This document shows, piece by piece, positions 8,127 to 14,928 of a DNA stretch of 20,594 nucleotides. The stretch covers positions 443 through 21,036 of the forward strand of contig DALV01000121.1 of NCBI GenBank assembly GCA_002496905.1, given 5' to 3'. Each line of letters opens with the position of its first letter. The first letter of the stretch is position 1. The position numbers and the translations under genes were made by a program. The notes under the pieces are model-generated. The model was given only the letters and a program-made list of their open reading frames with translations, was not told the DNA's origin and made no database searches. Source of the stretch: Euryarchaeota archaeon UBA105. GTDB taxonomy: Archaea; Thermoplasmatota; Poseidoniia; Poseidoniales; Thalassarchaeaceae.

Positions 8127-8924
8127 TCAAACCATGCGTAGAGTAGCATTTGCCGGAAGACTAACCTCTTCCGCACTTTCGAATTCATTAGGTCTAGCAG
8201 AAAACATAGCTGAGAAAATCCAACCTCCAATGAATCCGGCAGGAATTCCTGTTAGTATCCTCATAGTATTAGTCGACTCATATGATGTAAGTAACTGAGT
8301 GAACCCATCTATCGCCATAGGACCGAGCCCTAATCCGATTATTACAAACATCAACATCATTCTACGATCATCGTAGTAAAATCTCTCTAATGATTCATCA
8401 GAGAACATTGACAGGAAGGTATCTCGCACTGTCCATCTGTTCAAGCCCCTTTGCTGCCAGAGTAAACAACAAGCAACGAATCCGAATAGAATTCCAACAT
8501 CACGTACACAGACTGCTAACTGGTTACCATTAATTTCCCAAGAGCGGTAATACTTCTGATGACAGTTTAAGTCGCCTATGGCGTAAACAGTTGCTGCAAT
8601 TGGATTTAGGTCAGTCCATGCAAAAGTTCCCCCATTTGCAGATTGGTTATGCCCTGCATGTTCGTAATCGCTATTGTCATTATTTCCCCAAGACCAAGTT
8701 CCGTCAATTGTGGCATAGTCAAATCGATTAGCGCGTCCTGAAAGGTCTGGAATTGAATCTGTTGGCAACATAAGTGGAATTAAAAATAGCAGAATAAGAT
8801 AGGTTCCTGCGATTGCTGCGAAGTTACGGCCAACCTTGGATTCTCTCTTCCTATCTTTACGCCCATTCTTGAATTGACCTTCCTTGGTGATGGCCATTAT
8901 ACCGTCGATGGGTTCTATCCCCAT
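8127..8924 (-). CDS. DUF2085 family membrane protein
   Basis: A 265-residue membrane protein matching DUF2085 by its hallmarks: CHQ at 121-123, a following RSW, NQLAVCVRDVG at 134-144, and the late segment with AIDG (204-207), ESTN (216-219) and RILTG (222-226). Membrane segments lie at about 36-53, 140-157, 187-206 and 225-242. Residues about 55-105 form an Asn/Asp/Trp-rich loop between the first membrane segment and the CHQ motif. The family has no settled biochemical function; the conserved Cys, His and Cys residues suggest metal or redox chemistry, which is inference. The start is ATG 8924 with GGATAGG close upstream; ATG 8897 is the alternative and would remove nine residues. It is head-to-head with the Smr membrane gene and tail-to-tail with the kinase gene, three bases away. 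Confidence 0.82.
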   Translation of the reverse strand: MGIEPIDGIMAITKEGQFKNGRKDRKRESKVGRNFAAIAGTYLILLFLIPLMLPTDSIPDLSGRANRFDYATIDGTWSWGNNDNSDYEHAGHNQSANGGTFAWTDLNPIAATVYAIGDLNCHQKYYRSWEINGNQLAVCVRDVGILFGFVACCLLWQQRGLNRWTVRDTFLSMFSDESLERFYYDDRRMMLMFVIIGLGLGPMAIDGFTQLLTSYESTNTMRILTGIPAGFIGGWIFSAMFSARPNEFESAEEVSLPANATLRMV

Positions 8925-8939
8925 GAACCTATCCGCCGC

Positions 8940-9713
8940 ATGATGGTGGAGGTACGTGTGCGCGATGCCTTTGCTATATCCGTCGTAATTGGAATGATGG
9001 TTACAGTCATGGGTTCAATGATGGCTTTCTTTGCTAAAGGGATGGCTGAGGACGGAGTTATCCCTGCCTTGAGGACAGGTTTTGTCCTCGGTTTAGGTGT
9101 TGGCGCTGTAGTCCTAATGTTTGCTTTGGCAAGAGTACGTAATCACGCTGAAAAAGGCCAAGTCAGAGAAAAAGCTCGTGCTGCTGAAGTTGCAGCATTA
9201 AGAGCCGAGATGTCTCATCTCTCTGATGAAACAGATGGTGCATGGGATGTAGGAGAACGAATCCGTCGTGAGAGAGGTGTACTAACCTTCGACATGCATG
9301 GTCTTGATGCACCGATGGCCGCTGGTGCGACGGAGAAATTACTTGGGATTCGTAACAGTTTACAGAGGGTTAGAATTGTAACTGGCAGAGGAGAAATTCT
9401 GCATGAAAAATCTGCCGACCCTGGCATACGTCCTGCAGTATTGCAAAGATTACGAATTGGAGCAGAAGCGGTTGATTGGCAGGTGTTAGAAAAAGCTGGC
9501 TCCATCACTCTAAGACCTATGGGAGTGCCTCCTACAAATGCTCAGAGAGCAAGCCGATTCGCAATTTTTGTGATTCCAATGTGCACGGTTATGGGATTCA
9601 CATTTCGAGATCTTGCGGGTTCTACTATGGAAGACCAAGGTCTCGCATTCGGTGTAGTTGCTGGTATTCTGCTGACAGCTCTTCTATCGAGTTACAGAGA
9701 TCGCTCAGGGTGA
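8940..9713 (+). CDS. Membrane-anchored Smr-domain protein
   Basis: From ATG 8940 this is 257 residues, with two membrane segments at about 11-31 and 45-64, a charged probably coiled-coil stretch at 65-105, an Smr domain at about 110-195, and two more membrane segments at 207-224 and 235-250. The Smr call rests on LTFDMHGLDAP (DMHG 118-121), the strand VRIVTGRG (TGRG 148-151), GIRPAVLQRL and the closing SITLRPMG. These match the DxHG and TGxG signatures of Smr domains, which in MutS2, SmrB and relatives bind or cut nucleic acid. The domain should face the cytoplasm. The frame is open back to TTG 8874, but that would overlap the divergent gene. GTG 8958 after GGAGGT is another possible start. 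A TATA-like TTATACC at 8897-8903 fits a short leader before 8940. Fusion of Smr to four membrane segments is unusual. Confidence 0.8.
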   Translation: MMVEVRVRDAFAISVVIGMMVTVMGSMMAFFAKGMAEDGVIPALRTGFVLGLGVGAVVLMFALARVRNHAEKGQVREKARAAEVAALRAEMSHLSDETDGAWDVGERIRRERGVLTFDMHGLDAPMAAGATEKLLGIRNSLQRVRIVTGRGEILHEKSADPGIRPAVLQRLRIGAEAVDWQVLEKAGSITLRPMGVPPTNAQRASRFAIFVIPMCTVMGFTFRDLAGSTMEDQGLAFGVVAGILLTALLSSYRDRSG

Positions 9714-9896
9714 CTATTGTGAGTAATCTGGAACTCCTTCACAACAGGCTTCGACAACTCTCCTACATCGCGGACATTCCATGTGTTGTCGCATAGGAAT
9801 TGCCGCTCCGCGAAAGCCACATTCGCACATAATTGCTGAGCAATGGTCGTGGTCCATGCAAATGCGAGTTATCCTCAGTCCAAATTGATTCCTCAA
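9714..9896 (-). CDS. Small cysteine-rich zinc-ribbon-like protein coupled to sufD
   Basis: A 60-residue protein if begun at TTG 9896, which overlaps the sufD stop in a TTGA arrangement. The only internal ATG near the front is 9857, giving 47 residues that still contain most of the cysteines. It carries CECG and CPRC about 20 residues apart with histidines between, as in a zinc ribbon, then CC near the C-terminus. No known family is recognised. The position directly after sufCBD, with overlapping genes, suggests co-expression with Fe-S assembly; the cysteines could bind zinc, iron or a cluster. Its stop touches the end of the convergent Smr gene with no gap. Confidence 0.55.
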   Translation of the reverse strand: MRNQFGLRITRICMDHDHCSAIMCECGFRGAAIPMRQHMECPRCRRVVEACCEGVPDYSQ

Positions 9897-11035
9897 GAAT
9901 TGAGGTCTTCCAATTCCTCTTGTAAATGCTCTGCTAACCAACTGTGAAGCGCCTCACTGCCCATTTCAACAAGTGTTGAATTTAGGAATGCAGCGATTAG
10001 AGCATCCTTCGCTTCTTCTGTATCGAAGCCTCTGGATTCTAGGTAGAACATTTGGTCTTCATCTACCGGGCCATTAGCAGTCCCGTGTCCACATCCTACT
10101 ACATCGTGTTCGCTAACTTCGAGTTCAGGAATTGAATCAGCTTCGGCCTTATCGGATAGAAGCAGATTGTGGAATAGTTGACCTGCATCTGCTCCTCTCG
10201 CACCCTTTGCAACTCGAAGCATTCCGGTACCTACTGTGCGAGAATTCCCCCCACAAGCAGAATGCCAGTCTAGACGACTGAAGGTTTCTGGAGCATCGTG
10301 GTGAATCTCGATGTGATGGTCGAGGTGCATTTCTTTGGCGGATAGAATTGAACCTAGCACGTTTAGGTGTCCACCTGTTTCACCCATTTTGTATCTCAAA
10401 TCCGCCTTTGTTCTCTCACTACCAGAACTAACAGTTCCTGCCTTTACTTGTGCATCGCGCCCGATTGCAATACTATCCACTCTGAGTAGAATCCCAGTAT
10501 CTGTGTGACCAATTACGACATCATTCAGTATGCTGCCGTCGCCGATTCTACCCGTGCGAAGAAATCCTGTCCAGGGGGCGGCTCCACTAATTTGAGTGAT
10601 TAATTCGAATTCACAATTTCTTCCAATATCCAAAGTCAAATGTAGAGCACAATTAGAATCTCCTGTATCGATGTCTAACATTATAGGTGAATTAGAAACG
10701 AAATTGTTCTCGACCCTCAAGGTATAGACCGACTCTTTTGCTGCGGCTCGAATGAAAGAGGCAGTAACCTCATCCGACTCAGGCAAAACTTCTGCTCCCA
10801 CAACTCCTTCTTCAACAGAGATTCCTACTAGTGCAGAACTATCATCCAAATTTGTCAAGGTAAGTTTGGGTGAGGCTGCGATTGGAATCTCATCTAAGTC
10901 ACCACTTGGATGGACTCTTTTCCAAGGTGTGTAACGCCAAAGATGGTCAGCCCTGTCCGGCTGGTCTAGTGACTTATACAGGCTTGCAGCGTCCAAGTAA
11001 CCACCCCGATCAACCAATGCTTCCTTCCATTTCAA
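9893..11035 (-). CDS. sufD: Fe-S cluster assembly protein SufD
   Basis: SufD is the non-ATPase partner of SufB in the SufBCD scaffold that builds iron-sulfur clusters in the cytoplasm. The 380-residue product has the family's right-handed beta-helix region at about 105-300 and the C-terminal signature CGHGTANGPVDEDQMFYL (315-332). Here H317 corresponds to the conserved histidine of SufD proteins, and this separates it from SufB. N-terminal WRYTPWKRV (33-41) is also typical. The start is TTG 11035, overlapping the end of sufB by 26 bases; TTG 11017, just after GGAAGGA, is a second candidate. The order sufC-sufB-sufD on one strand is the usual archaeal arrangement. Length is normal and no damage is visible. 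Confidence 0.93.
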   Translation of the reverse strand: MKWKEALVDRGGYLDAASLYKSLDQPDRADHLWRYTPWKRVHPSGDLDEIPIAASPKLTLTNLDDSSALVGISVEEGVVGAEVLPESDEVTASFIRAAAKESVYTLRVENNFVSNSPIMLDIDTGDSNCALHLTLDIGRNCEFELITQISGAAPWTGFLRTGRIGDGSILNDVVIGHTDTGILLRVDSIAIGRDAQVKAGTVSSGSERTKADLRYKMGETGGHLNVLGSILSAKEMHLDHHIEIHHDAPETFSRLDWHSACGGNSRTVGTGMLRVAKGARGADAGQLFHNLLLSDKAEADSIPELEVSEHDVVGCGHGTANGPVDEDQMFYLESRGFDTEEAKDALIAAFLNSTLVEMGSEALHSWLAEHLQEELEDLNS

Positions 11036-12419
11036 GGGCCATCAATTTGTTGAGTTCAACCGCATACTCCATCGGCAATTCTCGGGTAAAGGGTTCGAAG
11101 AATCCATTGACAATCATTGCCAATGCTTCTTCCTCCGAATGCCCTCTGCTCATCAGATAGAATAATTGTTCATCACTTACCTTGGATACACTCGCTTCGT
11201 GTTCGCAGCGAGCGCTTGGGTTTGCAACTTCCATAGTAGGGTAGGTGTCGGAGCGTGATCCATCGTCAAGGATTAGGGCATCACATACAACATTCAACTT
11301 GCAATTCTCCGCCTTGGGCGATACTGAGACCATACCTCGGTAGGAACCTCTACCTCCGTCTTTTGAAATCGATTTTGAGAGGATCTTTGAGGTTGTGTTA
11401 CTCGCAAGATGGTGAATTTTTGCACCAGCATCTTGATGCTGTCCTTTTCCGGAATAAGCGACCGAAATCACCTCAGCGTGACTTCCTTCTCCTTTGAGAA
11501 TAACAGCCGGATACTTCATGGTCAACTTACTGCCGATGTTTCCATCAACCCATTCTATCTTGGCATTTTCATGGGCGATTCCACGCTTTGTTACAAGATT
11601 GTAGACATTGGTACTCCAATTCTGTACTGTACTATATCGAATGTGTGCTCCAGGGAGGGCAATTAATTCGACCACTGCTGAATGCAGAGAATCTGTGGAA
11701 TAGGTTGGAGCAGTGCATCCTTCGACATAGTGGATACTGCTTCCCTCATCGGCAATAATCAGGGTTCTCTCGAACTGACCCATGTTCTTGGCATTGATTC
11801 GGAAGTATGCCTGTACTGGCAATTCAACATGAACTCCCTTTGGAACATAGATGAATGAACCACCAGACCATACTGCTGTATTTAGGGCGCTGAATTTGTT
11901 ATCTTGATACGGAACTACAGAACAAAACCATTTCTTGACAAGTTCAGGATATTCCCTGAGGCCAGAATCCATATCTAGGAAAATCACTCCTTGTTGCTCT
12001 AAGTCCTCTCGAATTGAGTGATAAACCGCTTCTGACTCATATTGAGCAGTTACGCCAGATAGCCACTTTTGTTCTGCTTCTGGGATACCCAATTTGTCGA
12101 ATGTATTTCGTATGTCCTCTGGTACATCTTCCCAATCCTTTTCTGTGGCATCGGACGAACGAAGATAGTAACATACTTTATCGAAATCAATCTCTTCCAA
12201 CATCGACATATTCCCCCAGGTTGGCATAGGTCTGTTATCGAAGTGATGGAATGCTTTAACTCGTATTTCTGTCATCCACTCTGGCTCGTTTTTGAGAGCA
12301 GAAATATCTCGGACGACTTGCTCTGAAAGTCCGAAATCGAAACGGATTGTAGCATTCTCAGGGTCATGCCAGCCGGATTTGTATTCGCCTACTGCTTCAC
12401 GTGCTTCTGTTGCTGCCAT
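11010..12419 (-). CDS. sufB: Fe-S cluster assembly scaffold SufB
   Basis: SufB receives sulfur and iron and forms the cluster scaffold with SufC and SufD. The 469-residue product is of normal length. Motifs include FHHFDNRPMPTWG near the N-terminus, VWSGGSFIYVPKGVHVELP, YVEGCTAPTYSTDSLHSAVVE, a long beta-helix region with QHQDAGAKIHHLASNTTS, SRSDTYPTMEV, CEHEASVSKVSDEQLFYL, and the C-terminal NGFFEPFTRELPMEYAVEL. All are highly characteristic of SufB. Start is ATG 12419 with GAGGGG just upstream. It sits 29 bases after sufC and overlaps sufD, so the three are surely one operon. The promoter is probably the one upstream of sufC. Confidence 0.96.
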   Translation of the reverse strand: MAATEAREAVGEYKSGWHDPENATIRFDFGLSEQVVRDISALKNEPEWMTEIRVKAFHHFDNRPMPTWGNMSMLEEIDFDKVCYYLRSSDATEKDWEDVPEDIRNTFDKLGIPEAEQKWLSGVTAQYESEAVYHSIREDLEQQGVIFLDMDSGLREYPELVKKWFCSVVPYQDNKFSALNTAVWSGGSFIYVPKGVHVELPVQAYFRINAKNMGQFERTLIIADEGSSIHYVEGCTAPTYSTDSLHSAVVELIALPGAHIRYSTVQNWSTNVYNLVTKRGIAHENAKIEWVDGNIGSKLTMKYPAVILKGEGSHAEVISVAYSGKGQHQDAGAKIHHLASNTTSKILSKSISKDGGRGSYRGMVSVSPKAENCKLNVVCDALILDDGSRSDTYPTMEVANPSARCEHEASVSKVSDEQLFYLMSRGHSEEEALAMIVNGFFEPFTRELPMEYAVELNKLMALEMEGSIG

Positions 12420-12448
12420 AATTTCCCCTCACGTTCTTCATTTCATAA

Positions 12449-13219
12449 TTAGGCGGAATTTTCCGCTTCGGTTTCCAACCACTCATATCCTCTTTCTTCT
12501 AACTCAAGAGCTAGTTCAGGGCCACCCGACTTGACGATTCTTCCCTTGATTAAGACATGCACCTTGTCAGGCTGGACATGCTCTAGAATACGAGAATAGT
12601 GTGTGATGATTAAAGCGCCAGAGTCGGTTCCACGAACTGCCGCATTAATGCCTTTTGCAACAGTTCTAATTCCATCTATATCCAGTCCTGAATCTGTCTC
12701 ATCTAAGATTGCTAACTTCGGTTGAAGTAGCATTAGTTGTAAGATCTCAAAGCGTTTTTTCTCGCCGCCGCTGAATCCATCGTTGACGTATCTACCTAGG
12801 AATGAACGATCAATATCAAGTTCAGTCATGGCATCCTTTAGGGTTTTACGGAATTCAGCACCTTTTGCTACATCCTCCCCTCTGATTGCGGCTACAGTCT
12901 TTCGAAGGAAGTTGCCGACTTGCAAGCCTGGAACTGCCTGTGGGTATTGGAACGAAAGGAAAACTCCCTCTCTGGCCCTCTCCCATGGCTCCATTTCCAA
13001 TAGGTCACCTCCATCGAGCTCCACTGTTCCATCTGTGACGTCGAAGTCTGGATGACCCATGATTATGTTCGCAGTGGTTGTTTTTCCACTTCCATTTCGG
13101 CCCATAATGGCGTGGATTTCACCAGCGGGTATCTCGAGATTTATTCCGCGGAGAATTGGTGTGTCGTCGATTCCAGCATGTAAGTTACTGATTTCGAGGA
13201 CCGGTTTGTCGGATGCCAT
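12449..13219 (-). CDS. sufC: Fe-S assembly ATPase SufC
   Basis: ABC-type ATPase subunit of the SufBCD complex; soluble rather than a transporter. The 256-residue product has Walker A GRNGSGKT (40-47), Q-loop FQYP (90-93), signature FSGGEKKR (149-156), Walker B LAILDE (169-174) with the SufC-typical DETDSGLDIDG (173-183), and H-loop HYSR (207-210). All catalytic residues are present. Start is ATG 13219 with GAGG about eight bases upstream. First gene of the suf operon. The upstream shared region carries a TATA-like element and a perfect inverted repeat over the predicted transcription start, so transcription is probably controlled by a repressor. Confidence 0.96.
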   Translation of the reverse strand: MASDKPVLEISNLHAGIDDTPILRGINLEIPAGEIHAIMGRNGSGKTTTANIIMGHPDFDVTDGTVELDGGDLLEMEPWERAREGVFLSFQYPQAVPGLQVGNFLRKTVAAIRGEDVAKGAEFRKTLKDAMTELDIDRSFLGRYVNDGFSGGEKKRFEILQLMLLQPKLAILDETDSGLDIDGIRTVAKGINAAVRGTDSGALIITHYSRILEHVQPDKVHVLIKGRIVKSGGPELALELEERGYEWLETEAENSA

Positions 13220-13261
13220 TGTTATGCCTCAGTATTTGGTATGAATCGCCCCTTTTGAATG

Positions 13262-13280
13262 CGACCGTCATAGACGGTCG
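13262..13280. promoter_or_regulatory. Perfect 8-3-8 inverted repeat, candidate suf operator
   Basis: CGACCGTC, then ATA, then GACGGTCG: a perfect 19-bp palindrome with a three-base centre, lying between divergent sufC and nfu-mntR. The predicted suf transcription start, about 25 bases from the TATA-like element at 13293-13300, falls inside it, which is a normal place for a repressor site. Its overall length equals that of classic DtxR-family operators, and an MntR-type gene lies on the other side of the region. Which protein binds it is inference; its sequence is not the known MntR or DtxR consensus. Confidence 0.6.
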
Positions 13281-13292
13281 TTGCATCAAAGC

Positions 13293-13300
13293 AAAATATG
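13293..13300. promoter_or_regulatory. TATA-like element shared by suf and nfu-mntR
   Basis: The plus strand reads AAAATATG and the minus strand CATATTTT. It could direct starts about 25 bases away in either direction: near 13270 for sufC and near 13322 for nfu. Both predicted starts coincide with inverted repeats. Recognised by eye only. Confidence 0.4.
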
Positions 13301-13321
13301 GTCAATCAAAAGTAGGAGTGA

Positions 13322-13334
13322 CACACCCCGTGTG
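13322..13334. repeat. Short 5-3-5 inverted repeat before the nfu start
   Basis: CACAC, then CCC, then GTGTG, ending two bases before the GTG start of nfu and covering the predicted plus-strand transcription start. It is short enough to arise by chance; its placement mirrors the stronger repeat on the suf side. Confidence 0.3.
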
Positions 13335-13336
13335 AT

Positions 13337-13816
13337 GTGGAAGATGGAGACGAACTAGCCGAAGCATATCGCCTACAAGTTGAGGCGATTATGGAAAAGG
13401 AGGCGGAAAAGAGGGTATTAGAGGCGAACGACCCGGCAGAATTGGATAGACTCCGTTCCCTTTCTCTTCTCGAATTGGTAGAATCCGACCACACTGACCT
13501 CATTCCCGCTTTGATGTCTAGATTAGGGCCTGTGAGGGCGGCACTCGATGGCCATGGTGGGGGGCTAATTTTAGCAAAATCAGAAATTGAGAAATTGCAT
13601 ACCGGCACTGATGCTCTATCTTTGGTCATCGATTTGGACGGTGCTTGTGTGTCTTGTGGGGCAGCACCGGGGACTCTGAAAGGCATCCAGAATGATTTAT
13701 TGATGGATGATGAAGTGGTAGCAGTGCGTTTTTCTTCTAAGATGTTAGAATGGTTTGATGATTTACAGCGAGAGTTTGTCCTAAAACATGGCGGAGTTTC
13801 ATTTGTTGAGGTGTGA
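13337..13816 (+). CDS. NifU C-terminal-type (Nfu) Fe-S scaffold/carrier protein
   Basis: A 159-residue protein starting at GTG 13337. Residues 55-125 match the NifU C-terminal domain: LGPVRAALDGHGGG (63-76) corresponds to the usual V.P.L..HGG, and DGACVSCGAAPGTLKGIQ (101-118) carries the CxxC pair (C104, C107) that holds a cluster between two subunits. The N-terminal 50 residues are charged and helical, and about 30 residues follow the domain. Nfu proteins take clusters from the SufBCD scaffold and pass them to client enzymes, so divergence from sufCBD fits well. The gene overlaps the following regulator by four bases, and the two are probably co-transcribed. No good ribosome site lies near the GTG; a short leader starting near 13322 is likely. 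Confidence 0.88.
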   Translation: MEDGDELAEAYRLQVEAIMEKEAEKRVLEANDPAELDRLRSLSLLELVESDHTDLIPALMSRLGPVRAALDGHGGGLILAKSEIEKLHTGTDALSLVIDLDGACVSCGAAPGTLKGIQNDLLMDDEVVAVRFSSKMLEWFDDLQREFVLKHGGVSFVEV

Positions 13817-14283
13817 TATTGGACGCTGATAGACTCGACGCACTTCGTTCTGCTCACGAGGCAGATGGAGCGCGTCGTTCCAAACGCCACTCGGTTAGAG
13901 TAGAAGATTATCTAGAGGTTCTACATGAATTAGAACTGGTCGAAGGTAGGGCAAAGCCTGCACGAATTGCAGAATCATTAGCAGTCGCTCGACCCTCCGT
14001 AACCAAGATGTTGCAAAGACTAGACGAAGAAGGCTTGGTCGAGTACGAACGCTATCATGGGGCATTACTCACTGAAGAAGGCAGAAAAGCAGCGGCAAAT
14101 TTGCGAGAAAGACATAGCCTTCTAGTCAGATTTCTAATCGTTCTTGGAGTAGATGAAGAGACTGCACATATTGACACAGAGGGTATAGAGCACCATTTTC
14201 ATGATAAGACCCTAGAGGCTCTCAGAAAACTGGTCGAAAAGGCGGAGACAGACCCCGATTGGTGGGAATCTCGGAATCGATGA
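13813..14283 (+). CDS. MntR-type (DtxR family) metal-dependent transcriptional regulator
   Basis: A 156-residue two-domain repressor lacking the C-terminal SH3-like domain, like Bacillus MntR. The winged helix spans about 28-90, with recognition region ARPSVTKMLQRLDEEGLV (59-76) and a wing near YERYHGALLT. The dimer and metal domain follows. All six metal-ligand positions of MntR are present: D32 and E35 in VEDYLE, H101 in RERHSLL, and E123, E126, H127 in TEGIEHHF. Glu at position 123, where DtxR and IdeR have Cys, and Asp at 32, where they have Met, favour manganese-type sensing. That is inferred from known family specificity. Start is GTG 13813, overlapping the nfu stop; TTG 13819 is possible. 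It lies beside the suf operon and a palindromic site, so it may regulate Fe-S assembly or itself. Probably shares the nfu promoter. Confidence 0.92.
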   Translation: MILDADRLDALRSAHEADGARRSKRHSVRVEDYLEVLHELELVEGRAKPARIAESLAVARPSVTKMLQRLDEEGLVEYERYHGALLTEEGRKAAANLRERHSLLVRFLIVLGVDEETAHIDTEGIEHHFHDKTLEALRKLVEKAETDPDWWESRNR

Positions 14284-14286
14284 ACG

Positions 14287-14919
14287 CTAGATAGATTCTA
14301 ATTTAGAAATAGCAGATGGTGCGAAGCCGAGTACTGTTACTTCCTCGCCCTCGACTAGCCTAGTATCTTGAGAGGCAGCACCTGCCAAATCATATGCTCC
14401 TGCCTTTCCTTTCCACGACTCACTACTGACTAATTCAATGAGTCGCTCTTGAGATAATTGATCGAATTCAACAACCGCTGATTCTGTCCAAATATCTGCA
14501 CTCCATCCACCGTGCAGAGAATGTTCACCTTGGCCATTCGGAGGGTATACTAGGGCGGTTGAGGACCATACTCGATGTCGCTTTCCAGAAAGCCTCAGCA
14601 ACATAGCCATTGCGTGTTGCTCATCCTCAGGTTTTCCCATTGGCATTAATGGATCATCAGGATCGGCAACAATGGTATCTGAAACAACTACAATATCAGC
14701 TACTTCTTTCCCAGCCATTTGGCTTACAACACCTTCTCTAGCGGCTGCTTCTGCCTTGGCGGCACAAGTAAACTCCACTTGTTCATTTACCGGAGCACCC
14801 CAACGTGGTTTTGGTTCTTCGAACAATAATGCCGCTGCAATTATTGGGATTTTTGGGAATCTTTCTTTCAACCAAGCCAACCGCCTTTCAGAAGCAGATG
14901 CTAAATGCAATCTGCGCAT
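14287..14919 (-). CDS. maf: Maf family nucleotide pyrophosphatase
   Basis: A 210-residue protein matching Maf/YhdE proteins, which hydrolyse non-canonical or pyrimidine nucleoside triphosphates to monophosphates. Motifs are LASASERR (6-13) for phosphate binding, VVSDTIVA (78-85) with catalytic D81, GKP (95-97), LSGKRHRV (110-117) with H115, and KGKAGAYDLAG (170-180). The length is typical. The late segment reads AASQDTRL in place of the usual glycine-rich loop, a moderate deviation. Start is ATG 14919, about seven bases after the subtilase stop, with GAGG upstream, so it is the last gene of the rhomboid-subtilase-maf stretch. Convergent with the MntR-type gene, with three bases between stops. 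Substrate preference cannot be read from sequence. Confidence 0.88.
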   Translation of the reverse strand: MRRLHLASASERRLAWLKERFPKIPIIAAALLFEEPKPRWGAPVNEQVEFTCAAKAEAAAREGVVSQMAGKEVADIVVVSDTIVADPDDPLMPMGKPEDEQHAMAMLLRLSGKRHRVWSSTALVYPPNGQGEHSLHGGWSADIWTESAVVEFDQLSQERLIELVSSESWKGKAGAYDLAGAASQDTRLVEGEEVTVLGFAPSAISKLESI

Positions 14920-14928
14920 AATTCGACC

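Noticed and set aside
12453..12466. 14-base palindrome GCGGAATTTTCCGC at the end of sufC
   Set aside because: It lies within the last sufC codons, has no T-run, and sufB must be transcribed through it, so a terminator is unlikely.
13306..13890. 194-residue minus-strand ORF opposite nfu
   Set aside because: It is the antisense image of the Nfu and regulator genes, Ser-rich without motifs, and crosses the shared promoter region.
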